NCBI GenBank assembly: GCA_024305745.1
Contig: JAHRBS010000011.1
Location: 1 to 64,000, forward strand
Direction: 5' to 3'
DNA from: Polyporus tsugae
Lineage: Eukaryota; Basidiomycota; Agaricomycetes; Polyporales; Polyporaceae
Length of the DNA: 64,000 nt
In this document: positions 32,600 through 44,099 of the stretch, one piece after another
Layout: each line of letters starts with the position of its first letter
Numbering within the stretch: the stretch's first letter is position 1
The notes under the pieces: model-generated
The model's input: the letters and a program-made list of their open reading frames with translations, nothing else
Told to the model about the DNA's origin: nothing
Database searches by the model: none
Made by a program: the position numbers and the translations under genes

Positions 32600-33215
32600 G
32601 CCATGCGAACCTTATTGCGGAAGCGCGCCTGCGAGGTCACGATCGAGAGCCGAGGCGCTCGTGCGCCGGAGCCAGCTTGCATCTCCCACTACACTCGCAC
32701 CTTCCGTGTTGGGCGAAGGTAGTCTTTTCAACCGTGGTGAGGGTATGTCCTGGCGTATCTTGAAGTGTTCAGCCCACACACAGGGGCCGGCTGCCTGTAA
32801 CTGTAACAAAGGCCGCTTTGGGGATCTCTCGACAATTGCATCTGCTCCTTTCTCTTTCGGCCTCTACCTCTTCCTGTGCGCAAAACACCCTCGGACCCAA
32901 TCCCTGCATCTGCTCTCGTGATGGAATTCGTCTTCGCCTCTTTTCCTTTGGCGGTGCGTCTACTACCGCTCAAATACATCCTTCACTGAATCAAAATCCG
33001 CAGAGCTACCGAAACTTGATGCTTGATGTCCCATTCCGCTTTTGTGGCTTCAAACCGCTCCCCGCTATGTGCCACATTGTACGATTAGTGGCTTGATTCC
33101 AAAAGCCGAGGGCAGTAGAACTGGACCATTACTGGACTGCGTGAGTAAACCATTGTTCTTTGGTTTGTCCAAACTGCGCGGTTGAGTCCCCCACCACCAC
33201 CCCTGTGCCGAAGGC
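32600..33215 (+). repeat. Right arm of the 0.6-kb dispersed inverted repeat
   Basis: Read on the plus strand this matches the minus strand of positions 1-650, including the blocks CGCGCCTGCGAGGTCACGA, CTGTAACTGTAACAAAGG, ATCAAAATCCGCAGAG and TTCTTTGGTTTGTCCAAACT. Differences are scattered indels and substitutions. It overlaps the 3' end of the minus-strand open frame at 33,413-33,129. Confidence 0.85.
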
Positions 33216-33413
33216 CCACTCTCTCGGCGGCTTCAGGCTTGGCTTCTCGTCTTTAGGTTCTGGGGAATACACGACGTTCAATGCAGAAATATCTTCGCCG
33301 ATCGTGTTCGCCTTGCTGGGTTGAAGGTTAAAAGCGGGTAGTATTGGGGATCCTGCTGAGCTTGGGTTTGGGAGCTGGCCCCAAACGCTGGAGACGCCGG
33401 TAGGTCTTGTCAC
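33129..33413 (-). CDS. Hypothetical protein, C-terminal exon
   Basis: A 94-codon minus-strand frame ends with FGQTKEQWFTHAVQ and a TAA. It is proline- and serine-rich with a SPEPKDEKPSLKPPREW segment. The first codons precede a CTAAG/ACAAG stretch that could be an acceptor, so the frame is probably the last exon of a longer gene. The same 3' end is present, frame-disrupted, at the left edge of the window, so the gene belongs to the repeated sequence. Function is unknown. Confidence 0.35.
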   Translation of the reverse strand: MTRPTGVSSVWGQLPNPSSAGSPILPAFNLQPSKANTIGEDISALNVVYSPEPKDEKPSLKPPREWAFGTGVVVGDSTAQFGQTKEQWFTHAVQ

Positions 33414-33889
33414 CGTCTTAGGGTATCTTGACGTACATGTACACTATCCTCACGCCGACTATACAGGTTTGTCGGGTTTGACATTGGTTGCGGCATCCTC
33501 CGTCGTCTTTGACAGCGAGAGAGCCGTGTCGAGCGGTATCAACAGCCTCCCTGAGCTCATCATGCGCTGTCGACGAGCAGCGGGATACAAGGAGTGTTCT
33601 GGAAGGTTATTGCACTGGCCCTTTAGGATCATACAAGGAGGCATCACGTGGTGGTAGTTCGTGTTCTTTATATATCTGGCACTCACCCTCTGTTCAGTTA
33701 CGCCCGCGTCGATTGTCATGGATCCTCCGAAGTGCCTTATCCCATTGCTCTCGACTTCTCATTACATTTACTGATCTTAGGCGTACGGCAGGGATATAAC
33801 ACCCCTGTTTGCCACATATGCAGTGGTGTATTCCTTCGCCAGGGAAGGAAGTGAGGGCATTAGCACTGAAGTAAAGTGGTGCTAATTGC

Positions 33890-34341
33890 TCTGTGCTTAT
33901 TGCGATGCTCGAGGAAAACTCTTGTTTGTTCTATTTCCTTCTTTCAACAGGTTTTCGTATCACTAATGCCAGTGGTGAAGTTGGGTTGGTTATTAGGCAG
34001 GCTCCATGCGTTTTTTGCGAGTTTCCCGGAGAGTGGATCGCATTGGCGATCATCGATCAAAAAATGCAACTTCTCATCGACCAGGCAAGTAGTGACTGCA
34101 CTTTTGCTCGGACGAAGACTTCTGGTGGTTCATCAATGAGTTTTCTGGCATAATGCTTACCAGCCCTGGGGCAATGGAGAATCGGTTGGACGAACAGATG
34201 CACCAAATGTGTACGCATTTTGCAACTTACATGCTATGGGGTGCCAAGGACGTGACTCCTATCAAGCGTGTATGGCTTGAGGTGCCAAAGGAAGACATGG
34301 CGCAGTTGGCACATTCTCCTCCTCTCCGCTACCGCCGATAG
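33890..34341 (+). CDS. Possible gene with two exons, unknown
   Basis: One plus-strand block reads GFRITNASGEVGLVIRQAP and continues to IDQKMQLLIDQ near 34,083. A second reads ENRLDEQMHQMCTHFATYML and ends RYRR-stop at 34,341. They are in different frames and separated by about 85 bases that include a CTTACCAG acceptor, but the matching donor would be GC-type (GCAAGTAG). Composition is protein-like and no motif is visible. Confidence 0.25.
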
Positions 34342-35805
34342 GTCTCCCTCTCGTCAGTCGATCTTACTTTCATTTTAGCTCACTGGTTATTTTAAACCAT
34401 CAAGGGACAAGACAAGATCCAGTCTGGGTCTCTCGCGGCCGCATGCGCTGCGCGACTGTGTCTTCTGCCATACTAGTTGAACTGCGGGTGTGGTGCCTGC
34501 AATAAGCTGATGTCTCGCTGTGTGTCGTCCGAGCTCAGATTCCCTCGAGGCCTCAGGCAAATGCGTCGTACCAGTAGAAGATGGATATACAGCACGGTCA
34601 GGTAACTGTCAGCACGCCCAGCACGGGCGGCATGTAGCAGTATCTTACAACTATGTAAACACTCCAATATCGGGCGGAGAGGGCTTATTCATGGACAATG
34701 TGGGTAAAGGTCTTGTTGGCTATTATACACATAGTACTAGTACTCAAAAACCGGAGAACTCAGCACCGCAAACTGTCCGCATCATCATCCGCCACCCGCG
34801 CGACAATGTCTGATAGTGCGCGTACTTGAACCCCACGTCCTTGTCTTCCTGAGCAACAAGGAAGAGCTGCGCACCCATCTCCTTTGCCACCGCCACATCG
34901 GACCACACCAAGACAGATGCCAAACTCCTCATCCAGCTCTGCAAGGCCAACCACGGGCGGGTGCATCCACGCGCCACCGACATAGTCGCGCGAGCTTCAT
35001 GCTGCCACGAGCTCTTGATTTTGAAGATGTAAGGCTGGAGCCATATCTGCTTCACATTGAACATGCAGTGGGGCCTTCCTCTCGAGCAGGGAAGATGGAG
35101 ATGCACCGCTCGGAAGGAACACAAGAAAAGGGGCGAGCTGTCAGCTGTTCAATGAGTACGTACCTCAAGGGGTTCCTCATCTGCCCTGCCCGCCCTCACT
35201 ACTGTGCTCACTGCTGCCCTCTTCACGGCCCTCTTCGCCCTTGTTGTACTCAAGCCCAGATGCCGTCCTCCATGGCGCTGCCACCACTACTACCACCTCC
35301 CGCCCTGTGACGGATTTCGAATGATCGCCATTGTTCTGCTTGGAATATTGAAATTCAAGCCGTTTTGATGGAGAGGAGCTGGAGAGGAGACCGCCATGAT
35401 GGAGGATGGGAGATGTGGTGGCAAGAGGAGGCAGAGGATCGTTAGCTGCCCACCGTGCTGAGTGCTAACGGCGCTGTGCGTGCTGCCACGCTGATGGCTG
35501 TGCCTGTCAGCGCGGTCAGCACGACAGCGTTTTACAGGTCTCCAGATGCGGCGAACGAGTCGGACGAAGTGCGGAGGGAGGCGGGCGGGTGTCCGTAAAA
35601 GGCAGGAGCGGGCGCGCGTGAGCGTCTTACCTGAGAGATAAGGTAGTCTTGGTCCCTACAGACCACTTACCCCCACCTATGACACTTCGGAACTCCCCGA
35701 GTCACATGCTGATTCTCATCACGTCTACACGTCAACAAAGACAAACAACGCGCTCGCAACTTTCAACTGAGCCATAGGGCGCTAACATCCTTCCGTCTGG
35801 GCATC
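34342..35805. other. Intergenic stretch upstream of the helicase fragment
   Basis: Open frames around 34,744-35,310 on both strands overlap and are low-complexity. From 35,311 to 35,805 I see no gene; it would contain the promoter of the helicase fragment. Confidence 0.35.
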
Positions 35806-36376
35806 ATGCCCTTGCTCGCCACCTCGCCGCAGTATCGCTTCGCTTCACCAGAAGGCTACGAGCTCATCAAGAAGACACTTCGCTCCCGACTTCCCTATGT
35901 TCCTCATGACTACCAACTCGAAGGAGTCGGGCAACTGCTTGACGGCAAAGATCTGGTCGCCGTACTCGCTACTGGCTCTGGAAAGACCGGCTACTACTTG
36001 ATCTATGCGCTCATGCTTCTTGAGCTTTCCAAAAACCCCGCACTCTGCCAATCGCGTTATCCGGCGGTCCCGAAAGATCCGTGCATGGTGATCGTATATC
36101 CGATGAATGGACTCAAGGAGGAACAGGTATGTGTTGTACTTGCTTATGGTTGTGTGCATCCGCTGTTACTGACGTCCCGAGTAGGCCACCGTCTTTGAGA
36201 AAGCTGGACTCGCCACCCTGGTCATCAATGCGACAACATTGGAGAACGGCAGGAAGGCTGGGACGGATTTGTGGGTTGTAGCACGCACGGACATCACCCT
36301 CATTCTCTTGCTCATCTTGCAATACTCCGTACATTTGGCGAAGTACTGTCCATTCGGCCACCTCTGCATGGTGTGA
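35806..36376 (+). pseudogene. RecQ-like DEAD-box DNA helicase, N-terminal fragment
   Basis: Exon 1 (35,806-36,126) and exon 2 (36,185-36,376) give 170 residues. A Q-motif-like YQLEG is at residues 36-40, and the Walker A sequence ATGSGKT is at 55-61. Motif Ia is represented by MVIVYPMNGLKEEQ, and exon 2 carries the helicase block LATLVINATTLENG...DLW. The expected motif II (DE-x-H) and the entire C-terminal RecA domain are absent. The frame degenerates right after ARTDITLI and stops. Full-length members of this fungal family are several times longer. The fragment ends about 500 bp from the left end of the transposon, so the 3' part may have been lost when elements inserted nearby. Confidence 0.75.
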
Positions 36377-36861
36377 CGAGTTTTCCATGGTGCACGGAAG
36401 GATTCAATTTTCGTTCCTAGCTGTAAGACATTGCCCCAAGCTAGCAGAGGGATACATGTAATGCTGATGACATGATGTAGGTCATTACGATGACCCAACA
36501 AACAATTTGATTGGTTCACGACTGACTAAGCGCCAAGGCTGGTCTCCAAGTGTCATAGGGGGGGTAACCGACGTGTAGGGGAGCAGACCATATACTAATA
36601 GATCGACTGTCATCTATATCAGGATATGGTCGGCTACGGAGACTAGAGATAAGGGTAAGCGCATGACCTCCAAAATAGGCAGGAGGTTGTTCAGGCTTAC
36701 CCTCCCCCGAACACGGGCCCTGTCAGCATGTCAAGTCTTGCGACCCATCGCGCACATCGCGCGCACTCGCGAATGGGTCCTTTGCGGAGTATGTGTGTTT
36801 AGGTTTAGGGTTAGGTTCCAGTCGGTGCTAGAGATACCCTAGAGCCGGATAGGGAGCAGGG
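36377..36861. other. Gap between helicase fragment and transposon
   Basis: No gene is visible. It includes GTTTAGGTTTAGGGTTAGG near 36,797-36,815, a short telomere-like run with only one full TTAGGG unit. Confidence 0.4.
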
Positions 36862-37480
36862 TAGTGACTTGCAAAGCCCGGCTCGGGCCAAAAGCCCCGG
36901 CTCGGGCCCGGCCTGGAGGGGCTCAAGCCCATGCCAGGGGGGCTTTGGGAGACGGCTCAAGCTCGGCTCGGGCCCGAGAGAGGTCAGAAAATGGACCTAG
37001 GTGAGTTTTATGAAGTCAAAGGTGGTCATAATGATGACGCATTTGTATCCCCTGCAGAATTACGGCATTGGAGAGTATTCTGTGGGCGCTTCATGTGCCA
37101 TATCCGGTCAGTCACCTTGGCTGAGACGTCCACTGGCAGCTCACTCACCGGATAGAGGCTCTAGATAATTGAGAACATCAGAGAAGCACATCAAGTGAGT
37201 AAAATCTGGTACCATTTAACACCAAATACTACCGGTCACAGAAGCCCCGGCCTAAGCTTTGCGGCCCGGCCTCATATGCCAATCAGCAAAATCGCACCCC
37301 GTCTTAGGGAACTTACAGGGTGACCTTAGAACTTACGGTACTGCGTAAGTTCTAGGATCGGGTGGACTTACATAGGCTATGTACCTTTCCTACGCAGGCT
37401 GGCAGATTTTACGGGGAACTTAGGAACAATCTTATATAAGTTGTTGTTGCTAGGGCGCAACTAGGACGCCACATCGGATC
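36862..37480 (+). repeat. Left end: GC-rich terminal repeat and AAGTT subterminal motifs
   Basis: The outer part is built of GGCTCGGGCC/GGCCCGGC-type GC-rich words up to about 37,270. Then comes AATCAGCAAAATCGCACCCC and, from 37,310 to 37,490, at least six copies of AACTTA/AAGTT (for example GAACTTACAGG, GAACTTACGG, GTAAGTTCTA, GGACTTACA, GGAACTTAGG, TATAAGTTG). Clustered short motifs at both ends are typical binding sites for CACTA-type transposases. Confidence 0.65.
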
Positions 37481-37575
37481 GTCGATAAGTTCAGATCTAA
37501 GACCGCTTCAAATGACCAGCGTCACACGGGTTGGGTGATACCACAAAATACGATTCGAAATCGACGAGGGACTGT

Positions 37576-39981
37576 TCACAACATATCATACATTCGCTGG
37601 TTGATAAGGTCCTTCGTAGCAGTGTCGATATCGCGCCACTCTTCCTCGGAGAGGTTGTTGACGACCTTGAGAACCCGTGACATGCGCTTGTCCATCTTGG
37701 GCTTCCCGTCGGCATCGGCCACCATGGTGTCGCAGTAGTTCTCGTACGCAAACCAGCCCTTGCGCCCCTTAGGAGGCCGCCAGCTACCAGTCTGAAAGTG
37801 AGTAAGAGCATGAAGTGCCTGTGACAAACTGAGTGATTAGAGCGGTGGTGGGAGGTCAATGCGGGGGCCGGGCGGACAACATACGGCGATCACGGACATC
37901 GCAAGCGCACCCGATGCATGTTCCTGGGTGCGGTCTGAGGCAGGCAGGTTGCCAAGTTCTTCGAGGTGGCTGGCGTACGCGCCCAGAATGATATCGCCTT
38001 GCAATCGTCCCTATGTGTGAATGCTCAGCCGAGGCTTCAAGTTCCGAGTCGAGGAACACAGGCGATAGTGGGACACGGCAGGAGCTTTGAAACGGGACTC
38101 ACAATCTTCTTTGTGCCATTGTTCCACTCTGCCCAGTAGAATGGCGCTGCCTTATTGCTGTCGCCAAGAAGATACTTAGCATAATTTCCCTTGTTCTCCT
38201 CCAACGAAAACGTTTCCAGGTCTTGTTCTTCGAGGTCATCGAGAATCTCGCGAAGTCTTGCAATGGCTGCAAGCGAGAAGTTGCTGCGCCAATCGTTGAT
38301 GCGCGAATGGATCTAGACGTGGGAGAACGCTGGATTCAGATATGCCAGTGAATAGCTTACGAAGCGCAGCGGGAACGTCTTCAAGTTTCGACCTGCCCGC
38401 CTTGCCACGAACACGAGTTGAAGGCTTGGAGTTGCCAGTGGATTCGACTAGTTCGACGCGGGCTGCAGTACCACGGCTGGCGACGGTGTTGGCGCTCGAG
38501 GGCGCGGTAGCGGACTTCATGGTCTTCCCAGAGTGGTTGGCAGTAGCCTTCACAGCAGAGGTATGTGCGATAACCTTGGTGGTGGCGTGCTGTGACAAAT
38601 GTGGTACTGATCATTGGGGCACAGTGTTCTCGATCATTAGAAAATACAACATAGGACATACCACAATGTTGGTGCGAGCCTGGGCCTTAGTGTGACTTTT
38701 AGCATCCAAGTCCACCGTACGCTCCCGGTAGCGAAGTGCCTCGCGCAAATCGTTCAGGTGCGTCTCCTCCGAGTCAGCTGGATTGGACGCGGAAGATTTG
38801 TCTTGAAGCTGGTCATCGTCAGCGAAGTTATCAGCAAGGATGTGGTAGTCGCTCTCGCTGATCTCTCCGCTGCTGGTGGGAGGGACACTGGCCAGGCTGG
38901 CTGAGGAGCGGCTGCCCCGACTGTCCGACTCCATGGGGCACAGCGTGCTGGTGCCCAGAGGCTTGCGTTGGGGCATCTTCAAGCGTTGAACCCCGGAGAA
39001 TCTTCTCCCATCCGGGAACGAGCGCTTGTTTGTTTGACAACGGCTTGACCTTAAGCTTCTTCGCCTTGCGACGGAGACTGGTATAGGTGGGGAGAAAGGA
39101 CAATGGCATGAGCGTCACGACTCGGACGAAGCGTACAGAGTGCTGGCTTACGTTGGTTCGGATTCTCCCATGCCTGTTGAGGCATGCTTCCTTTTTCCCA
39201 CAGCGCCGTGAGGTTTGCCCTTGTCTTTACCTTTACCTTTGTTCAGCTTTTTGCTTCTCTTGCGCCCATCCTCCTCACCGTCGGCCTCCATTCCCGACTC
39301 TGATGAACTCCCGTCGCTCTCGTCCCCAGCCAGACCATCTTCAAACTCATTGCCACTAGACGGCGCGGGCTCAACGGGTTGGACACCAGTGTCAAGCTCG
39401 TCCTCATCCGGTGCATTGAATCCCGAGGGCTCAGAAACTAGTACGGGAGCAGGCAGTGTCCGAGTCCCCTGCTGTAGTGAGCAGTTCTACCACGGGAGCG
39501 TGCAGAAAGCAAACTAACCTTTCACAGGAACACCGGTAGAGAAGTCGAGAAGAGCCCCTGCAACTTGATGGTCTGCGTTGGCGGCGGTAGGACGAGTCTG
39601 GGAGCGGAGGACTCGCAGCTATGACGTGGCAGAGAATTGGTGAGTCCAATCACAAGTGCATCCTGGGCCATACATCCGAGGTAGTGCCATCCTGGGCCAT
39701 ACATCCGAGGTAGTGCCCGCATGCCCTGTTGATGTTCTGAGGGTGGGGGTGTTTTCCGCTGACCGTGCTTTTATTTCTTGGGCTCGTTTCAAGGCTTCTT
39801 CTTGTTGAGCGTCGGCGCGCGCTTTCTCCTCAGCTTTTTCGGCCCGTTCTTGAACGACTTCCTCGTGAGTTCGTCGGGGGTTAGGCATGTCAGGGGCCCC
39901 GACAACCCATTCCTTATTCTTGGGCTGAGTCTGGAGGGCGGGCGGAAGCTCGTAGGTCTTCTTTCGTGGGTTTAGCGCCAT
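37576..39981 (-). CDS. Transposon accessory protein with coiled coil and acidic region
   Basis: This is a multi-exon minus-strand gene. The start (39,981) encodes a basic segment followed by a charged coiled coil (EEVVQERAEKAEEKARADAQ). Then come an acidic/serine-rich region (DESDGSSSESGMEADGEEDG), a basic stretch (RRKAKKLKVKPLSNK), another acidic/serine region, an alanine-rich basic part, and an ordered C-terminal domain. That domain includes INDWRSNFSLAAIARLREIL, KGNYAKYLLG, 'FYWAEWNNG', HFQTGSWRPPKGRKGWFAY and LSEEEWRDIDTATKDLINQ. It ends at a stop at 37,576. I know proteins of this build as abundant unnamed Agaricomycete proteins. Here the gene sits head-to-head with the transposase inside the element. 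Lesions are a 29-bp duplication over the first donor site and an apparent one-base shift near 38,955; the rest is well preserved. Confidence 0.6.
39659..39716 (+). repeat. 29-bp perfect tandem duplication in the accessory gene
   Basis: CATCCTGGGCCATACATCCG plus nine more bases is present twice, back to back. On the minus strand it lies at the end of exon 1 and duplicates the probable GTATGG donor, which lengthens intron 1 from about 57 to 86 bp if the outer donor is used. Confidence 0.95.
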
Positions 39982-40249
39982 CGAAGTGAGGGAGGAGAGG
40001 CAGGGAGCTCAGGCCCCTCGCGGTTGCCAACGGCGAGTCTGGATTTGGCATCACGCTGTCAGTTGCGGCCCGTGCGCGGCGTCCATCGCCATCTGTGCAG
40101 CCCAATGGCAACGACAACGCCATGCACTAAGGTCAGCTGCCAGTACCTGATCCCACTTGTTTGCCCTCATTTTCAACGACTTCTCCTCAGGCCCTCCCTT
40201 TCCCTTCGCCTTCGTGGTCCCTGTCATTTTCTCTCCCGACTCATCCACT
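39982..40249. promoter_or_regulatory. Shared promoter region between the two transposon genes
   Basis: Only 268 bp separate the two divergent ATG codons, so the interval probably serves both genes. Its right part is pyrimidine-rich (CCTCCCTTTCCCTTCGCC..., near 40,190), a feature often seen just upstream of fungal start sites. No further motif can be assigned. Confidence 0.4.
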
Positions 40250-43200
40250 ATGCCACGAAGCAACAAACATCTGTTTCGTCCTCGGGACATCCCTTGCTCC
40301 GTCAAGGGCTGTCCTAAGCTATTTTCGGGCAAATCGGGCCTCACTCGACACCTCAGGAGTGCTCATCGCACCTTTGGTGGCATTCAGCAGCAACCTCCCC
40401 CCCCCCATCCCCTTCCCCACAACCGTCTTCTATCCCCGGTTCTCCCCCTCCGGATCTACACCTTGGCAACGATTTTATCGACCCCCAGCCTGAGGTTAAT
40501 CTCGACTTTAACGAGGCCAGAGACGACGGGGAGGGCGGTGCAGCGTCAAGAAGCCAAGCGCGAGTGGACTTTCACCCTTCGTTGAATGGTGTGTGAACTT
40601 GCCGTCATTTTATCAAATCATGTTTACTGACTGTTCGCCCAAGCTCGTCTCTGCAACCAGGAGGGAGATTTTCTCCCAGAGAATGCACCCCCCCGCTCCA
40701 CCTGTCACTCGTTCTCCGACAGACTACAGGCTATTCGAATCGCGTATCCAGTTCGAAGTAGCCGACTTCCTTTATCGTCGTGTACAGATGTCCGCCAAGA
40801 AGATCAACGAACTCATGCAGATGTGGGCGGTGACGCTCGACGAGTATCGCGACCCCCCCTTCGCAGGCTCAGCCCACCTTTACGACACGATCGACGAGGT
40901 ATGCAATGGCGATGTTACCTGGCAGGAGTTCTCTGTGACCTGGAAGGGCACTGCATCCCCGACGACGCCCCTTCTCTCATGGCAGGTCAGAGAATACCCA
41001 GTCCTCTTCCGAGATCCGCGCCATGTCTTGCGAAACCAACTTGGCAATGCCGACTTCGCTCAAGACATCAATTTCGTCCCCAAGCGTGTCTTCGGACCTG
41101 ATGGCAAGCGTATCTTCAAGGACTTCATGTCGGGTGATTGGGTGTGGGCTCAAGCGGTACGCACATTTTGTCAGACCTCGTTTCCGAGCCCCCAATCATC
41201 CAAGTCGCTGACCTATACTGGTGTCCCATACTAGGACCAACTCGCCGCTGGTCATCGTAACCACGGCAAAGTGTTCTGTGCGGCAGTAATCGGAAGCGAC
41301 AAGACAACCATTTCGGTCGCCACCAGCCAAAACAAATATTACCCTCTCTATCTCACCAACGGCAACGTCACCAATAGCATGCGGCGCTCACACCGCAATG
41401 CCATTACTTTGATTGGCTTCCTTGCCATCCCCAAAAGTACGTACCGCTGCTTCGAGCTCGATACAAGTCGAGAATGACGGACATGAGCTCACTATGCTGT
41501 TTTACAGCTGATAGACAGTATGCTAATGACCTGAGCTTCCGCAAGTTCCGTCGTGAACTTTTTCACACCTCCCTCCGATATATCTTCAAATCTTTGCGTG
41601 GCTACATGTCAAGTTACGATGTCGTGCTCTGTGGCGATGGCTACTATCGTCGCATTCATCTACGGCCTTGGCCCATATATTGCCGATTACCCAGAACAAG
41701 TCCTCCTCGCATGTACTGTTCAAGGATGGTGCCCCAGGTATTTTGATCCCCACGTCGTATATTGCTTTCATTCACGATGAAAAAACCAGGTGTACAGCGG
41801 ACCCTAATGACCTCGATACTGGACAAGCCCCACGACGCTCCCATGAGCTCACTGCCGCCTTTCTCGATGCACTAACACTCACGGAACTATGGAACCACTA
41901 CGGCATCGTCGGTGATCTCACTGTGAGTCCGATTTGATTAGTATGCAGGTCCCGCCACCTCGACTTGCTGATGTAACCATCGTAGCCGTTTACCGCATAC
42001 ATCCATGAGCTACTCTCCCCAGACCTGCTCCATTTAATTATCAAGGGCACTTTTAAGGATCACCTGGTGACCTGGGTCGAGGAGTACCTCGAGTTAGTGC
42101 ATGGGAAGGCCGGCGCGGCGGCAATTCTTGCAGACATTGATCGACGGTGAGCCTCCCCTGCACGTGGTGCCGTGGGACCACGCTGATGCTTGTTTTTTGC
42201 AGCATCGCTGCAGCACCTCCATTTCCGGGGCTGCGTCGCTTTCCCGAGGGGCGGGGATTCAAGCAATGGACGGGAGATGATTTGAAGGCGTTGATGAAGG
42301 TGTGTCTAATAATTTATTGATCAAGTTTGTCGTTGGATTCATCATTGATGTCCCTGTATGTGTAGGTCTATCTCCCCGCCATTGCCGGTCATGTCCCGCC
42401 ACAGATGGTGCGCGCACTCAGCGCGTTTCTGGACTTCTGTTACTATATACGTCGCGACACCATCGACGAGGGGACTCTCGCCAAGATCGACAACGCACTT
42501 GAACGATTCCACCAGTATCGTGTCATCTTCATCGTGGCCGGCGTGCGCTCTACCATTTCCCTACCACGTCAACACTCTTTCAAGCACTACCCTCGTCTGA
42601 TCCGCTTATTTGGCTCACCTAATGGCCTGTGCTCATCGATGGTGGAGGCGAAGCATATCATCGCTGTCAAGCAACCGTAACCGGTCCAGTCGCAATCACG
42701 CACTCGGGCAGATCGTCCTGACCAACCAACGTCTCGACAAGCTCGCGGCCATCCGCGTAGAGTTCAGCGCACGTGGAATGCTCCAGGGCGCATGCCCCCT
42801 CGATTCATCACCGATCCACCATCGTCCTCCGAGTCAGACTCAGACTCGGACTCATCATCATCATCAGACTCGGACAGCGACTCTGAAGTCAGTGCGCGAG
42901 CCACAGCTGGTGAGCGTCGGCATGCCCATACACACTCCAGTGACCGACCCGAGCAACCTCGAACCACTGCCGGTGCAATGCCGACGGAGGCAACCGCTCT
43001 GGAGGATGACGACTCAGGCCCGGTGCACGAGCTCAGTGTATATGCTGAGGTGGTGCTCGCAAAGATCCCCAGTAAGTAATGTAGCACCTCGTATATTGGA
43101 CTACATAAAACTGACATCGACCAGTTCGTGGCTACCCTAAGAATGTCCACGAACTCGCCGCTGCTCTCAATATCCCATCCCTCCCTTCTCTTATTCGGTT

Positions 43201-43790
43201 CTTTATCTACGACCAGCTTCACCCCGACTCTGCGCAAATGGGTCGAGAAGTCGGTCTCGAACAGTGTCCTCCATTCAACGGCAACGTGCCCTTCCCCTCG
43301 GCTGTGACGGTGTACTATGCACCCAGCGATCTGTCTGGACCGAGGGGAATGCACCGGGAGCGCATCCGCGCCGTCCAGTCACGGCGAGGTGGTCGTCCTC
43401 GCCGTGACTGCGTCTTCGTCTCTCACGATGAGAGCCTTCCTGGATTCCGTGGACTTCATGTTGCGCGTGTCCGCCTATTCTTTTCCTTTTCATTTGGACA
43501 GATGTCGTTTACCGGTGCCCTTGTTACATGGTTCTCGCCAGTTGCAGATGAACCAGATGCTGACACCGGTATGGGGATAGTTGCCCCAGATGTAGTTAAC
43601 AACAATATGTAGCCTATGGACATTATTAGTGTAGATTCTATTATTCGATCCGCTCACCTTATTGACGTTGCAGGGGACGGTCTTCTTCCCCGCGACATTG
43701 GGTCTGCGGAGAGTCTTGACGTCTTCCGTGAATTCTATGTAAAAAAATTCGCAGATCATCACTCCCATGAGATAGCCTTCTCATATATAC
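40250..43790 (+). pseudogene. Plavaka-type transposase, frameshifted
   Basis: The N terminus has a C2H2 zinc finger (CSVKGCPKLFSGKSGLTRHL). The body follows the order known for Plavaka transposases. Blocks are FESRIQFEVADFLYRRVQMS; DKTTISVATSQNKYYPLYLT (DDE-type strand); AITLIGFLAIPK; VVLCGDGYYRR; GLGPYIADYPEQVLLACTVQ; WCPRC...DPNDLD; LTELWNHYGIVGDL; 'ELLSPDLLHLIIKGTFKDHL'; FKQWTGDD; VPPQMVRALSAFLDF; ALGQIVLTNQRLDKLAA. The tail has VARVRLFFSF and a final ADHHSHE. At least six introns are recognisable. Lesions are shifts at poly-C runs 40,397-40,406 and 40,688-40,694, near 41,655, near 42,680 and near 42,792, plus a TAG at 43,610-43,612. It is a recently inactivated full-length copy. Confidence 0.8.
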
Positions 43791-44099
43791 ACTTCCCCCT
43801 TTGTTGCGAGGTCGAAAACACGGCTGCAGTCGTTTCGCCGCCAGGTGGGATACAGGACCTTCGGGGCCGGTGCTGTGGACTGTCCCTAACTGTTGGTCTT
43901 ATATTACCGCAACGACAGAGGTCGGGATCATTATTTCTGCACAGTGACATTATAGGACATATATACGACCTAATTTTGGAGCCCAACCCTCTCCCTAAAC
44001 TTCCCCGGTCCCCCAATTGTCCATTGAAGTTGACTTTGCCCGTATGCTCCCTCGGCGCTCCCATGGGCGCTAGAGCTGCTTATTTTGGTCGAAGTCGAC

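Noticed and set aside
36797..36815. Telomere-like TTAGGG run near the transposon (also near 20,007-20,020)
   Set aside because: Only one or two degenerate units are present; too short to indicate an interstitial telomere or a subtelomeric position.
42825..42895. Serine/aspartate repeat as a separate secreted or surface protein
   Set aside because: It is an acidic linker inside the transposase reading frame, between two conserved transposase blocks.
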